This document shows, piece after piece, positions 13,720-20,944 of a DNA stretch of 22,482 nucleotides (its first letter is position 1; every line of letters begins with the position of its first letter). The stretch lies in NCBI GenBank assembly GCA_021789795.1, contig JAJYJA010000019.1, forward strand, positions 1 through 22,482. Direction: 5' to 3'. The translations under genes and the position numbers were made by a program. Under the pieces are notes generated by a model, which was not told the DNA's origin, did not search any database, and saw only the letters and a program-made list of their open reading frames with translations. Source of the DNA: Deltaproteobacteria bacterium (lineage in GTDB: Bacteria > Desulfobacterota > Desulfobulbia > Desulfobulbales > VMSU01).

Positions 13720-14883
13720 ATGACCAATATTGACCCCCGACAGATGAATTTCCTGATCGTCGACGACATGGACACCATGCGGCGTTCCATCCGGGCGATG
13801 CTGAAGTTGATCGCCTTTGGCAAGGAGTACTACGAGGCGGGCAACGGCAAGGAGGCCTGGGCGATGCTCAACGCCGGCCAGTCGGAGATCGACTTCATCA
13901 TCTCCGACTGGCACATGCCCAAGACCAACGGCACCGAGCTCTTGAACCTGGTGCGCTCCTCCAGAAAATTCCGGGACATCCCCTTTCTGATGATCACCGC
14001 CGAGGCCAACCAGAGCATCGTCGCCGAGGCGGCGGAAAACGAGGTGGACGCCTACCTCACCAAGCCCTTTGTCACCGCCACCCTGGAGTTGAAGATCAAC
14101 GAGCTGCTAAACCAGGTGAAAAATCCCAGCCCCTTGGCCCAACTGCTTCGCAAGGCCGACGAGTACAGCGAACAGAACCTGCTCGACGAGGCCATCGAAT
14201 GCGCCACCCTGGCGGTTAAGGGCGCCCCCCGCTCCTCCCGGCCGCTACGCGAACTGGGCCGCCTGCTCCTGAAGAAGGGTTCCCTGGATCAGGCCCTGCG
14301 CTGTTTCCTTAGGGCCACGGAGATCAACCGCCTGGACCTGCCCTCCTACCAGTACGCCGGGCAGATCGCCCTGAAGAAGGGGGATTCCGAGAAGGCCCTG
14401 GCCTATTTCTCCAAGGCCCTGGAGCTAAGCCCGCGCAACGCCGACCGGGCCTTCAAGGTGGCGGATCTGCTGCTCGAACGTCAGAAGCTCGCCGAGGCGG
14501 AAAAGATCTTCAAGACCATGCTGCGCCACAACGCCGACGACCTGGAACTGACCGCCGAGGTGGCGGACCGCTGCCTGCGGCACGGGCTAAACGACCTGGC
14601 CGCCAAGACCTACCGCCTGGTGCTCAACGCCGCCCCCGACCGCCATTTCCTGGCCAAGAACCTGGGCCAGGCCCTCCAGCGCTCGGGAAGCGCCCGGGAG
14701 GCGATCGAGGTGCTGGAGCGGGCGGCCCAGAAATTCCCCAACGATATCGAATTACTGCTTTCACTATCCCAGGCCTATCTTGACCTCGGTTTGCCGACCA
14801 GGGCCGATCAGTGGGCGACCAGGGTGCGGAAGCTAGACCCGCAGAATCAGGCGGCCAAGGCGATCATCGACCGCTGCCTGTAA
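13720..14883 (+). CDS. Response regulator with CheY-like receiver and C-terminal TPR repeats
   Basis: The 387-residue protein begins with a complete receiver domain, residues about 9-130. The acidic pair is D15/D16, the phospho-acceptor D63 lies in ISDWHMP, T93 in MITAE and K115 in LTKPF. From about 140 to the end it is a series of tetratricopeptide-type helical hairpins, for example the unit containing YAGQIALKKGDSEKALAYFSKALELSPRN. There is no DNA-binding or enzymatic output domain, so output is probably by protein-protein contact through the TPR solenoid. It lies 8 bp after the kinase gene and 25 bp before the zinc-knuckle gene, which suggests those neighbours as partners. No strong Shine-Dalgarno sequence is visible. 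Confidence 0.92.
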   Translation: MTNIDPRQMNFLIVDDMDTMRRSIRAMLKLIAFGKEYYEAGNGKEAWAMLNAGQSEIDFIISDWHMPKTNGTELLNLVRSSRKFRDIPFLMITAEANQSIVAEAAENEVDAYLTKPFVTATLELKINELLNQVKNPSPLAQLLRKADEYSEQNLLDEAIECATLAVKGAPRSSRPLRELGRLLLKKGSLDQALRCFLRATEINRLDLPSYQYAGQIALKKGDSEKALAYFSKALELSPRNADRAFKVADLLLERQKLAEAEKIFKTMLRHNADDLELTAEVADRCLRHGLNDLAAKTYRLVLNAAPDRHFLAKNLGQALQRSGSAREAIEVLERAAQKFPNDIELLLSLSQAYLDLGLPTRADQWATRVRKLDPQNQAAKAIIDRCL

Positions 14884-14908
14884 ATCGGGAACGAGGGTAG
14901 GCTTGCCA

Positions 14909-17005
14909 ATGGAAACCGGCTCCATCCTGCTCGCCATCAGGCCCCTGCACTACCAGGGCCAACAACTGCTCAAGGATGCCTGGAGCCCGTTCTTCACCGG
15001 TCTGTGCGAGACCCTGCGCCAGAACGGCTTCGAGGAGGACGACAGCGGCGAGACCTTGCTGCTCTTCACCTTCCCTCACCCCTACGCCGCGATCACCGCT
15101 GTCGTCAACCGTCTGCGCGCCGCCCGCCAGGCCCTGCGCGACCAACTGCGCGACCAACCCTTCCCCTTGCAGATCATCGTCCACCTGAATCAGGGCGAAG
15201 GCAAGAACATCTCCTACCGCAACCCTGACGCCGGGCTGTGGGAGATGCTCCCGCTGGAGACCATTCAGGTAACCAAGGCCCTGAGGGCGGTGTGGGATGG
15301 CCTGATGGCCCAACGGGCCTTGCCGCCCCACGCCCTGGAAAACGAAGACGGCGGCCTGTTCTCCCTCAAGATGGCGCATGACGACGACCTGTCGGTGGAG
15401 GCGCTCCTCCCCAGCCGGGAGTTGCCCGTCCAGGGCCCGGAGCCCCCCTGCTTTTACTGCGGGATGCGGCGGCACCGGCCCGGGCAGTGCCCAAGCAAAC
15501 TCCTGCTCATGGAGCATAACGGCCTGGCGGCAGCCGGCTATCTGCCCCTGGCCCAGTTGCGGTCCGTGCACGCCAAGGTATTCTCCCGACCGGAGTCCAT
15601 CACCGGCCTGCTGGCGGCGGGCGGCGAACCCGCCCAGGTGCGTAAGGACCCAGGGCTCATGGTCTTAACGGCCTTCTTCGACTTAAACCGGGTCTATCAG
15701 CTCCGCTTCCTGTGGAATATCGGTTTCTCGCGGTACAGCAAATGGCAATCGGTGGTGGTGCCCCAGTCGGCAGCGGCGGACAACAAGAACCTGCAACTGG
15801 GGCTCGACTGTCTGCGGGTCGGCAAATATGGCCCGGCAGAGGAATTCTTCGGCCAGGAGTATCACTCCAAATCGAGCAAGAAGTTCGCCGCCGCCATCGG
15901 CCTAGCCCTGGCAGCCCTGGAGCAGCAGGGCCTGGCGGCGATGCGGAGCTACCTCGAGGTCGCCAAGACCATGGCCTCACAACCCAAGGAGCGCATCTAC
16001 ATCGATCTCCTCCTGACCAGATTTTACGACCTGGCGGGCGAGACCTGGAAGAGCCGGGATATTATCAAGAACACCGTCACCTACCAGGAGGACTGCCCCG
16101 CGGCCATCTACCGCAAGCTGCAACTGGAGGCCAAGGGCAGCTTCACCGCCGAGGCCTCGCAACTGCTGCGGACCCTGCTTCTCGACCACCGGGCCTTCTT
16201 TATCGCCGCCCTAATCGACCCGACGCTGACGCCGATCTCCGGCAAGGTCGAAGACCTGCTGGTCAGCCAGTTCGAGGGCTTCATGAGCAGCGCCCAGGGC
16301 CTGCTCGCCCAGGCCAGCCAGGAGATCGCGGCCCTCAAGCTGTGGTTCCCCGTCCGGGAGCCGGAACTTGAGGCCCACAGCGCCACCCTGGAAAAACTAA
16401 CCCAGCGTCTGGCCCGCCAGAGTTACTTTGACGCCATCGACGTGGAGCACAAGACCAAGTCGCTCTTAAACGCCAGCCGCCAGCTCAAGGAGCGCAAGCT
16501 AAACGAGCTCTACGACCAGATTGCCAGGGCCAAAAAGCAGGTGGCCGAAGGTCTCTGCTTCTGGCTGGACTACCGCTACCAGTTGTTTTTCAGGGATTAC
16601 TCACGGCGTCTGCTCCCCCTGGAAAAAGACACCCAGGAGGCCCTGAACCTGGCCAAGGCCAACGAGGGCGGCTCCTACCTCAAGGCGGTGGAACTGCTCG
16701 CCCGCGCCGACCAGACCTTAAAGGCCCTGACCGGCAGGCGGGAACAGATGCAGTGGGTGGCGCTGCTCCTGGACAGCAGTATCAGCTTCGCGAAAAAGCT
16801 GGCCATCCTGGAACTGGCCGGGGCGCTGCTCGCCGTCAGTCTGGCGGCGGGGCTATCCAAGGTGGCAGGCGAGGCCGGCGGGGAGTTGGGCAAGCTGGTC
16901 AGCGACCCTCTGTTCCAGAAAAAGGCCCTGCTGTTTACCGGCTTGGTGTTGGCGCCGCTCCTCGCCCTCTCCTGGACGGCGGCCGAGCAGAGGCAAGACG
17001 CCTGA
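14909..17005 (+). CDS. Large protein of unknown function with CCHC zinc knuckle and C-terminal membrane hairpin
   Basis: I do not recognise this 698-residue family. Residues about 1-150 have alternating strands and helices. One segment (SGETLLLFTFPHPYAAITAV, then PLQIIVHLNQGEGK) loosely resembles class III nucleotide cyclase folds, but the metal-binding Asp near the start is not seen, so any such domain would be non-catalytic. Next comes a perfect C-X2-C-X4-H-X4-C zinc knuckle: C181, C184, H189, C194 in CFYCGMRRHRPGQC. Residues about 285-430 look like a TPR-type helical solenoid, and about 470-620 are helical with coiled-coil character. Two hydrophobic segments at about 632-652 and 673-692 form a C-terminal membrane hairpin, leaving the bulk cytoplasmic. 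I take the ATG at 14909; a TTG at 14903 is an alternative. It is the last gene of the run after the kinase and the receiver-TPR gene. Confidence 0.85.
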   Translation: METGSILLAIRPLHYQGQQLLKDAWSPFFTGLCETLRQNGFEEDDSGETLLLFTFPHPYAAITAVVNRLRAARQALRDQLRDQPFPLQIIVHLNQGEGKNISYRNPDAGLWEMLPLETIQVTKALRAVWDGLMAQRALPPHALENEDGGLFSLKMAHDDDLSVEALLPSRELPVQGPEPPCFYCGMRRHRPGQCPSKLLLMEHNGLAAAGYLPLAQLRSVHAKVFSRPESITGLLAAGGEPAQVRKDPGLMVLTAFFDLNRVYQLRFLWNIGFSRYSKWQSVVVPQSAAADNKNLQLGLDCLRVGKYGPAEEFFGQEYHSKSSKKFAAAIGLALAALEQQGLAAMRSYLEVAKTMASQPKERIYIDLLLTRFYDLAGETWKSRDIIKNTVTYQEDCPAAIYRKLQLEAKGSFTAEASQLLRTLLLDHRAFFIAALIDPTLTPISGKVEDLLVSQFEGFMSSAQGLLAQASQEIAALKLWFPVREPELEAHSATLEKLTQRLARQSYFDAIDVEHKTKSLLNASRQLKERKLNELYDQIARAKKQVAEGLCFWLDYRYQLFFRDYSRRLLPLEKDTQEALNLAKANEGGSYLKAVELLARADQTLKALTGRREQMQWVALLLDSSISFAKKLAILELAGALLAVSLAAGLSKVAGEAGGELGKLVSDPLFQKKALLFTGLVLAPLLALSWTAAEQRQDA

Positions 17006-17036
17006 TCCCCGGCGTCCAACCCTCCTCCCCGGCCCC

Positions 17037-18125
17037 ATGCCCACCACGGATCTAAGAAACCATACCCTGCCGGAGCTGACCGAGTTCTTGTCCGCAATCG
17101 GTCTGCCCGCTAGCCGGGCCGGGCAGGTCTTCAACTGGTTATGGCGACCCGGCAACCACGATTTCGCCCACTTCTCCGGGCTAAACCGCGACCTGCGGGA
17201 ATTACTGCCAAGACACGCCACCCTAAGCCATCTGCGCGCCGACCGACAGGAGACCTCCAAGGATGGCACGGTCAAATTTTGCTTCCGGCTGGCGGACGGG
17301 GCGATGGTCGAGAGCGTGCTCATCCCCGGCCCCCGCCGCCGCACCCTGTGCCTCTCCTCCCAGGCGGGCTGCGCCATGGGCTGCCGCTTCTGCCTAACCG
17401 GCGGCATGGGGCTCGTTCGCAACCTGTACCCCGCCGAGATCGCGGGCCAGGTGCTGGCGGTCATGGAACACCTGGTGGCCCAGGGCGAATCACCCACCCG
17501 GCCCCGGGAGCTGATCAACAACCTGGTATTCATGGGCATGGGTGAGCCGCTGGCCAACTTCGACCACCTGCGCGCCGCCCTCGCCATCCTAATGGCCCCC
17601 CAGGGCCTGGAGTTCACCGAACGTCGGATCACCGTCTCCACCTGCGGCCTGGCGCCCCGCATCCGGCAACTGAAGACCACGGCCCCGGTCAATCTGGCCC
17701 TCTCCCTGCACGCCGCCGACGACCAGACCCGCAGCCGGTTGATGCCGGTGAACGGCGCCTATCCCATCGCCGAGCTGCTCGCCGCCTGCCGGGACTACCC
17801 CCGGAGGCCGGGGCAGGTGATCCTGATCGAGTATATCCTGTTTGCCGGCATCAACGATGCGCCCGAGCACGCCCGGCGGCTGGCGGAGATCCTGTCCGGC
17901 CTTCCCTGCCGGATCAACCTCATGCCCTTCAACGAGTCCGAGGCCCTGCCCTTCCGCCGGCCAGACCGGCCGATAGTCGAGGCCTTTCAAGCCATCCTTC
18001 GCCAAGCGGGATTCATGGCCCTGATCCGCAACAGCCGCGGGGCGGACATCCAGGCCGCCTGCGGCCAGCTTGCCTCCCGCCCACCGCCGAGAGCAGGGGC
18101 CACATTTTTGCCGGAACCGGACTAG
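17037..18125 (+). CDS. rlmN: Dual-specificity RNA methyltransferase RlmN (23S rRNA m2A2503 / tRNA m2A37)
   Basis: This radical SAM enzyme methylates C2 of A2503 in 23S rRNA and of A37 in some tRNAs. It has 362 residues. The N-terminal helical region has QVFNWLWRPG. The [4Fe-4S]/SAM motif is GCAMGCRFC with C112, C116 and C119. Downstream are VFMGMGEPL (164-172), ITVSTCGL, NLALSLHA and MPVNGAYP. The two mechanistic cysteines of the family map to C105 (in TLCLSSQAG) and C342 (in RGADIQAACGQL), and both are present, so it should be active. A Cfr-type resistance enzyme is unlikely given the RlmN-like context and motif set. It starts 31 bp after the zinc-knuckle gene with no clear Shine-Dalgarno sequence or terminator between them. 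Confidence 0.96.
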   Translation: MPTTDLRNHTLPELTEFLSAIGLPASRAGQVFNWLWRPGNHDFAHFSGLNRDLRELLPRHATLSHLRADRQETSKDGTVKFCFRLADGAMVESVLIPGPRRRTLCLSSQAGCAMGCRFCLTGGMGLVRNLYPAEIAGQVLAVMEHLVAQGESPTRPRELINNLVFMGMGEPLANFDHLRAALAILMAPQGLEFTERRITVSTCGLAPRIRQLKTTAPVNLALSLHAADDQTRSRLMPVNGAYPIAELLAACRDYPRRPGQVILIEYILFAGINDAPEHARRLAEILSGLPCRINLMPFNESEALPFRRPDRPIVEAFQAILRQAGFMALIRNSRGADIQAACGQLASRPPPRAGATFLPEPD

Positions 18126-18130
18126 AGGTC

Positions 18131-18160
18131 TTGCAATTTGTAGCCTAGGTGGACTATATA
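18131..18160 (+). promoter_or_regulatory. Candidate promoter of the SEC-C gene
   Basis: TTGCAA (18131-18136), an 18-bp spacer and TATATA (18155-18160, overlapping TATAAA at 18157-18162). It lies in the 93-bp gap after rlmN, about 60 nt before the next ATG. The AT-rich -10 stands out from the GC-rich surroundings. Confidence 0.5.
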
Positions 18161-18168
18161 AATGTCCA
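18150..18168. promoter_or_regulatory. Inverted repeat bracketing the -10 element, possible operator
   Basis: TGGAC-N9-GTCCA, where the nine central bases (TATATAAAT) are the candidate -10 region. A repressor bound here would block the promoter. The arms are only 5 bp, so chance is possible. Confidence 0.35.
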
Positions 18169-18218
18169 GGTACGGCCTCCAAAATTCACCACCCTAACCC
18201 CCAGCGGAGAACCAAGGC

Positions 18219-18728
18219 ATGGTCAAGATCGGCAGAAACGAACAGTGCCCGTGCGGCAGCGGCAAGAAGTACAAAAAGTGCTGTCTGCCCCAGCAGCAGG
18301 ACAGACAAAACGCCATCTTGCAGCCCCGGCCAATCACCGTCGTCTCCGAGATAGCCAGCCTGCAAGCGGCGGCCATGAACCGTCAGGAGATCTTCAAGTC
18401 TATCGGGGTGTTCATCTTCTTCTCCACCCGCGAGGGGGACGCCTGGCTTTTGGAGCTGAGCGACATGGACGCGGTGCAGGTGGCCAAGGCCGGGGAGCGT
18501 ATCGAGGTGGAGATCAACGAGTCGCCGGAGACCATCGAGGTCAACTGGCCGTATCAGTTCATGATCAAGGACAAGGTGTTCATCACCACCGCCTACCTGG
18601 ACAAGGCGGTCAAGGACTATCCCGGCTACCCCACCGCCGCCATCAGCGCCGCGATTCGCAAGCTGCAAGGCCGCTTCTCAAGCGACCTCCTGGACCAGAT
18701 CCACGTCGATGAGCAGGCCGCCGCTTAA
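18219..18728 (+). CDS. SEC-C motif protein of unknown function
   Basis: The 169-residue cytoplasmic protein opens with a SEC-C zinc-binding motif, GRNEQCPCGSGKKYKKCC. The four ligands are C10, C12, C21 and C22. In SecA and many small proteins this motif binds zinc and contacts proteins such as SecB or ribosomal partners. The rest (about 40-169) has no motif I recognise. It looks like a mixed alpha/beta domain with an acidic stretch (AGERIEVEINESPETIEVNW) and a helical C-terminus. The ATG at 18219 has GGAGA eight bases upstream. It has its own candidate promoter and converges on the ABC-F gene. The function is unknown; a role near translation or secretion is only suggested by the motif. Confidence 0.85.
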   Translation: MVKIGRNEQCPCGSGKKYKKCCLPQQQDRQNAILQPRPITVVSEIASLQAAAMNRQEIFKSIGVFIFFSTREGDAWLLELSDMDAVQVAKAGERIEVEINESPETIEVNWPYQFMIKDKVFITTAYLDKAVKDYPGYPTAAISAAIRKLQGRFSSDLLDQIHVDEQAAA

Positions 18729-18731
18729 GTA

Positions 18732-18768
18732 AGGCGGCCGGGAACACTCCGCCCGCCGCCTAATCTTC
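18732..18768. terminator. Probable bidirectional terminator between convergent SEC-C and ABC-F genes
   Basis: A GC-rich hairpin with arms 18732-18742 and 18752-18761 gives 10 bp with one bulge and a 9-nt loop. On the plus strand it is followed by a pyrimidine-rich tract (AATCTTCTCT) rather than pure Ts. It fills the 45 bp between the two convergent stops. Confidence 0.45.
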
Positions 18769-18773
18769 TCTCC

Positions 18774-20783
18774 TCACCGCCCGTTGTCCTCCCTGAAATC
18801 GGCCGCCAACTCCTCCATTTCCCCCTGCATCGCCTCCCACTTGGGGTACAGCCTTTCCAGTCGTCCGGAAAGCCGACGGTGCTCCAGGCCCTGATCGGCA
18901 AAGGCCTCCTGATCGCTGTAAAGGGCAGGGTCAATCAAGGCCGCCTCCAGGGCCGATTTTTGCCGCTCCAGGCCGGCGATCTCCGACTCCAAATCACGTA
19001 GCGCCTGCCGCAAGGGGCCGAGCCGACGGTTGCGCTCCTCGCGCAGCTTGGCCTTGGCCTGCCGGGCCTCCTTGCCGGACTGGCGCGCCGTAGCGCCGAC
19101 GCCCGCCGACCGTTCCTGCCCCGAGTCCCCGGCCTCCCTCTTGCCCGACGCCGCCGGGCCGCGGCCGCCCGTCGCCTCTCGACTTACCTTCTCCAGATAA
19201 TAGGACAGGTTGCCATCGTACATCGTTACCCGGCCATCCTTGATCTCCAGCACCTTATTGACAAAGGCGTCCAGAAAGCAGCGGTTGTGGGAGACCACCA
19301 GGATGGAGCCGTCGTACTGGGCCATCGCCTCTTGCAGAATCTCCTGAGACATCATGTCCAGGTGATTGGTGGGCTCGTCCATGATCAGGAGGTTGGCGGG
19401 GGTGGCGATCATCTTGGCCAGCGCCAGCCGGCTCTTCTCGCCTCCGGAAAGCACCATCACCTTCTTGTCCACCTCGTCGCCCCGAAAAAGAAAGGCGCCC
19501 AAAAGCGAGCGGATGCCGGTCACCGTATGCCCGGAATCCGCCATCTCCAGGGTTTGCAAGACGGTGAGTTGGGGGGCCAATTCCTTGGCCTGGTGCTGGC
19601 CGAAATAGGAGAGCTTGACGTTGTGGCCGAACCTGATCTCGCCGGCGTCCGGCCGGTGCAGGCCGACGAGCAATCTCACCAGGGTAGATTTACCGGCGCC
19701 GTTTACCCCCACGATCGCCAGCTTGTCGCCCCGGTTGACCTCGATATTCACCCCCTTGAGCACCGGCCGGCCGTCAAAGGACTTGCTCAACTCCTTGACC
19801 AGCACCACCAGGCGTCCGCTGGGGGCCGAAGGCGGGAAACGGAAGTTGATCGCCTGCTCCCCATCCTCCACCTCGATGCGCTCCATCTTGCCCAACTGCC
19901 GCAAGCGGCTCTGCACCTGCTTGGCCTTGGTGGACTTGGCCCGGAAGCGGGTGACGAAGCGCATGGTCTGCTGGATCTGGGCCTGCTGATTGGCGTAGGC
20001 GGCTAGATGCACCTGCTGGCGGATCGCCTTGTCCTCGACGTAGTAGGAGTAGTTGCCCTTGTAAACCGTGAGCCGGCCCAGACTCAGCTCCCAGGTGCTG
20101 GTGGTCAGGTTGTCTAGAAAGGCGCGGTCGTGAGAGATGATGACCAGGGCTCCCCGGTAAGCTTGTAAAAAGGCTTCGAGCCAGGTGAGCGACTCGATGT
20201 CCAGGTGGTTGGTGGGCTCGTCCAGGAAGAGGAAACTGGGGCTTGAAAGCAGGAGTTTGGCCAGCATCAGCCGCATCTGCCAGCCGCCGGAAAATTCGTT
20301 GCAGTCCTTCTCCTGATCTGCCTTGGAAAAGCCTAAGCCAGTCAGCACCTTGTCAATCCGGGCGTCGATGTGGAAGATGTCCGAGCTGTCCAGCTGTTGC
20401 TGAAGCTCTCCCTGTTGCTCCAGAAGCTCGGCAAAGAGGGGCGAGTTGGGTTCCTCGTGACCCAAGGCCTGGTTGATGTGCTCCAACTCCGCCTGCATGA
20501 CCAGCAGATGATCGAAGGCGCCCCTAGCCTCCTGGTAAAGGGTGCGACCCGGCGGGAAGGGATCGATCTCCTGAGGCAGATAGCCTATTGTCGCCTGCCT
20601 GGAGCGTGAGATGACCCCGAAGTCGGTCTCGATCTCGCCCACCATCATCTTAAGCAGGGTCGATTTGCCGGTGCCGTTCACCCCCACCAACCCCACCCGG
20701 TCGGCCCGGTTGAGACGCACGGAGATGTCCTTGAAGAGATGCTTGTTGCCGTGTTGCAGGGATAGGTTGTTGACCTGGAGCAT
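18774..20783 (-). CDS. ABC-F family ATPase, YheS-like
   Basis: This soluble twin-ATPase protein belongs to the ABC-F group, which acts on ribosomes rather than in transport. It has 669 residues and no membrane segment. The first ATPase has Walker A GVNGTGKST (34-42), signature FSGGWQMRL (164-172) and Walker B with DEPTNHLD (188-195). The interdomain linker, about 250-320, includes RFRAKSTKAKQVQSRLRQLG, as in YheS. The second ATPase has Walker A GVNGAGKST (359-367), signature LSGGEKSRLALAK (445-457) and DEPTNHLD (469-476). Residues about 533-575 are a low-complexity Gly/Ala/Ser/Arg-rich spacer, followed by a C-terminal coiled coil (575-660). The FSGGW signature and C-terminal coiled coil fit YheS better than EttA or Uup. 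It is not obviously a resistance-type ABC-F. The ATG at 20783 lacks a Shine-Dalgarno sequence. Confidence 0.9.
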   Translation of the reverse strand: MLQVNNLSLQHGNKHLFKDISVRLNRADRVGLVGVNGTGKSTLLKMMVGEIETDFGVISRSRQATIGYLPQEIDPFPPGRTLYQEARGAFDHLLVMQAELEHINQALGHEEPNSPLFAELLEQQGELQQQLDSSDIFHIDARIDKVLTGLGFSKADQEKDCNEFSGGWQMRLMLAKLLLSSPSFLFLDEPTNHLDIESLTWLEAFLQAYRGALVIISHDRAFLDNLTTSTWELSLGRLTVYKGNYSYYVEDKAIRQQVHLAAYANQQAQIQQTMRFVTRFRAKSTKAKQVQSRLRQLGKMERIEVEDGEQAINFRFPPSAPSGRLVVLVKELSKSFDGRPVLKGVNIEVNRGDKLAIVGVNGAGKSTLVRLLVGLHRPDAGEIRFGHNVKLSYFGQHQAKELAPQLTVLQTLEMADSGHTVTGIRSLLGAFLFRGDEVDKKVMVLSGGEKSRLALAKMIATPANLLIMDEPTNHLDMMSQEILQEAMAQYDGSILVVSHNRCFLDAFVNKVLEIKDGRVTMYDGNLSYYLEKVSREATGGRGPAASGKREAGDSGQERSAGVGATARQSGKEARQAKAKLREERNRRLGPLRQALRDLESEIAGLERQKSALEAALIDPALYSDQEAFADQGLEHRRLSGRLERLYPKWEAMQGEMEELAADFREDNGR

Positions 20784-20799
20784 AAATTTTGACTTGAGG

Positions 20800-20829
20800 A
20801 ATTTAGGGGCTAAGCCGCAGGAGGTTCAA
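20800..20829 (-). promoter_or_regulatory. Candidate promoter of the ABC-F gene
   Basis: On the minus strand, TTGAAC (20824-20829), an 18-bp spacer and TAAATT (20800-20805); each element matches consensus at 4 of 6. It lies just upstream of the ATG at 20783, giving a very short leader. It is weak but well placed. Confidence 0.35.
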
Positions 20830-20862
20830 GGCGGATTCAAAATGGCATCGCCTGCAAAGCAA

Positions 20863-20894
20863 TGGGGCACTGGAAGAAAAATCCCAGTGCCCCA
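20863..20894 (-). terminator. Intrinsic terminator after the formate-tetrahydrofolate ligase gene
   Basis: A perfect 11-bp stem (20863-20873 with 20884-20894) with a 10-nt loop lies about 50 bp past the ligase stop. On the minus strand the stem is followed by TTGCTTTG, a weak U-tract. It separates the ligase transcript from the ABC-F gene. Confidence 0.65.
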
Positions 20895-20944
20895 CAAGGA
20901 ACAGGCTGGCGGCAGAAACAATCTATCCGCCTATCAACCTACAG

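Noticed and set aside
15712..16371. 219-codon plus-strand frame within the zinc-knuckle gene
   Set aside because: A shadow in another frame with Arg/Gly/Pro-rich low-complexity sequence and no ribosome-binding site. The frame used by the large protein continues without interruption across it.
19287..20006. 239-codon plus-strand frame opposite the ABC-F gene
   Set aside because: Antisense shadow; the minus strand carries both complete ATPase cassettes with Walker and signature motifs.
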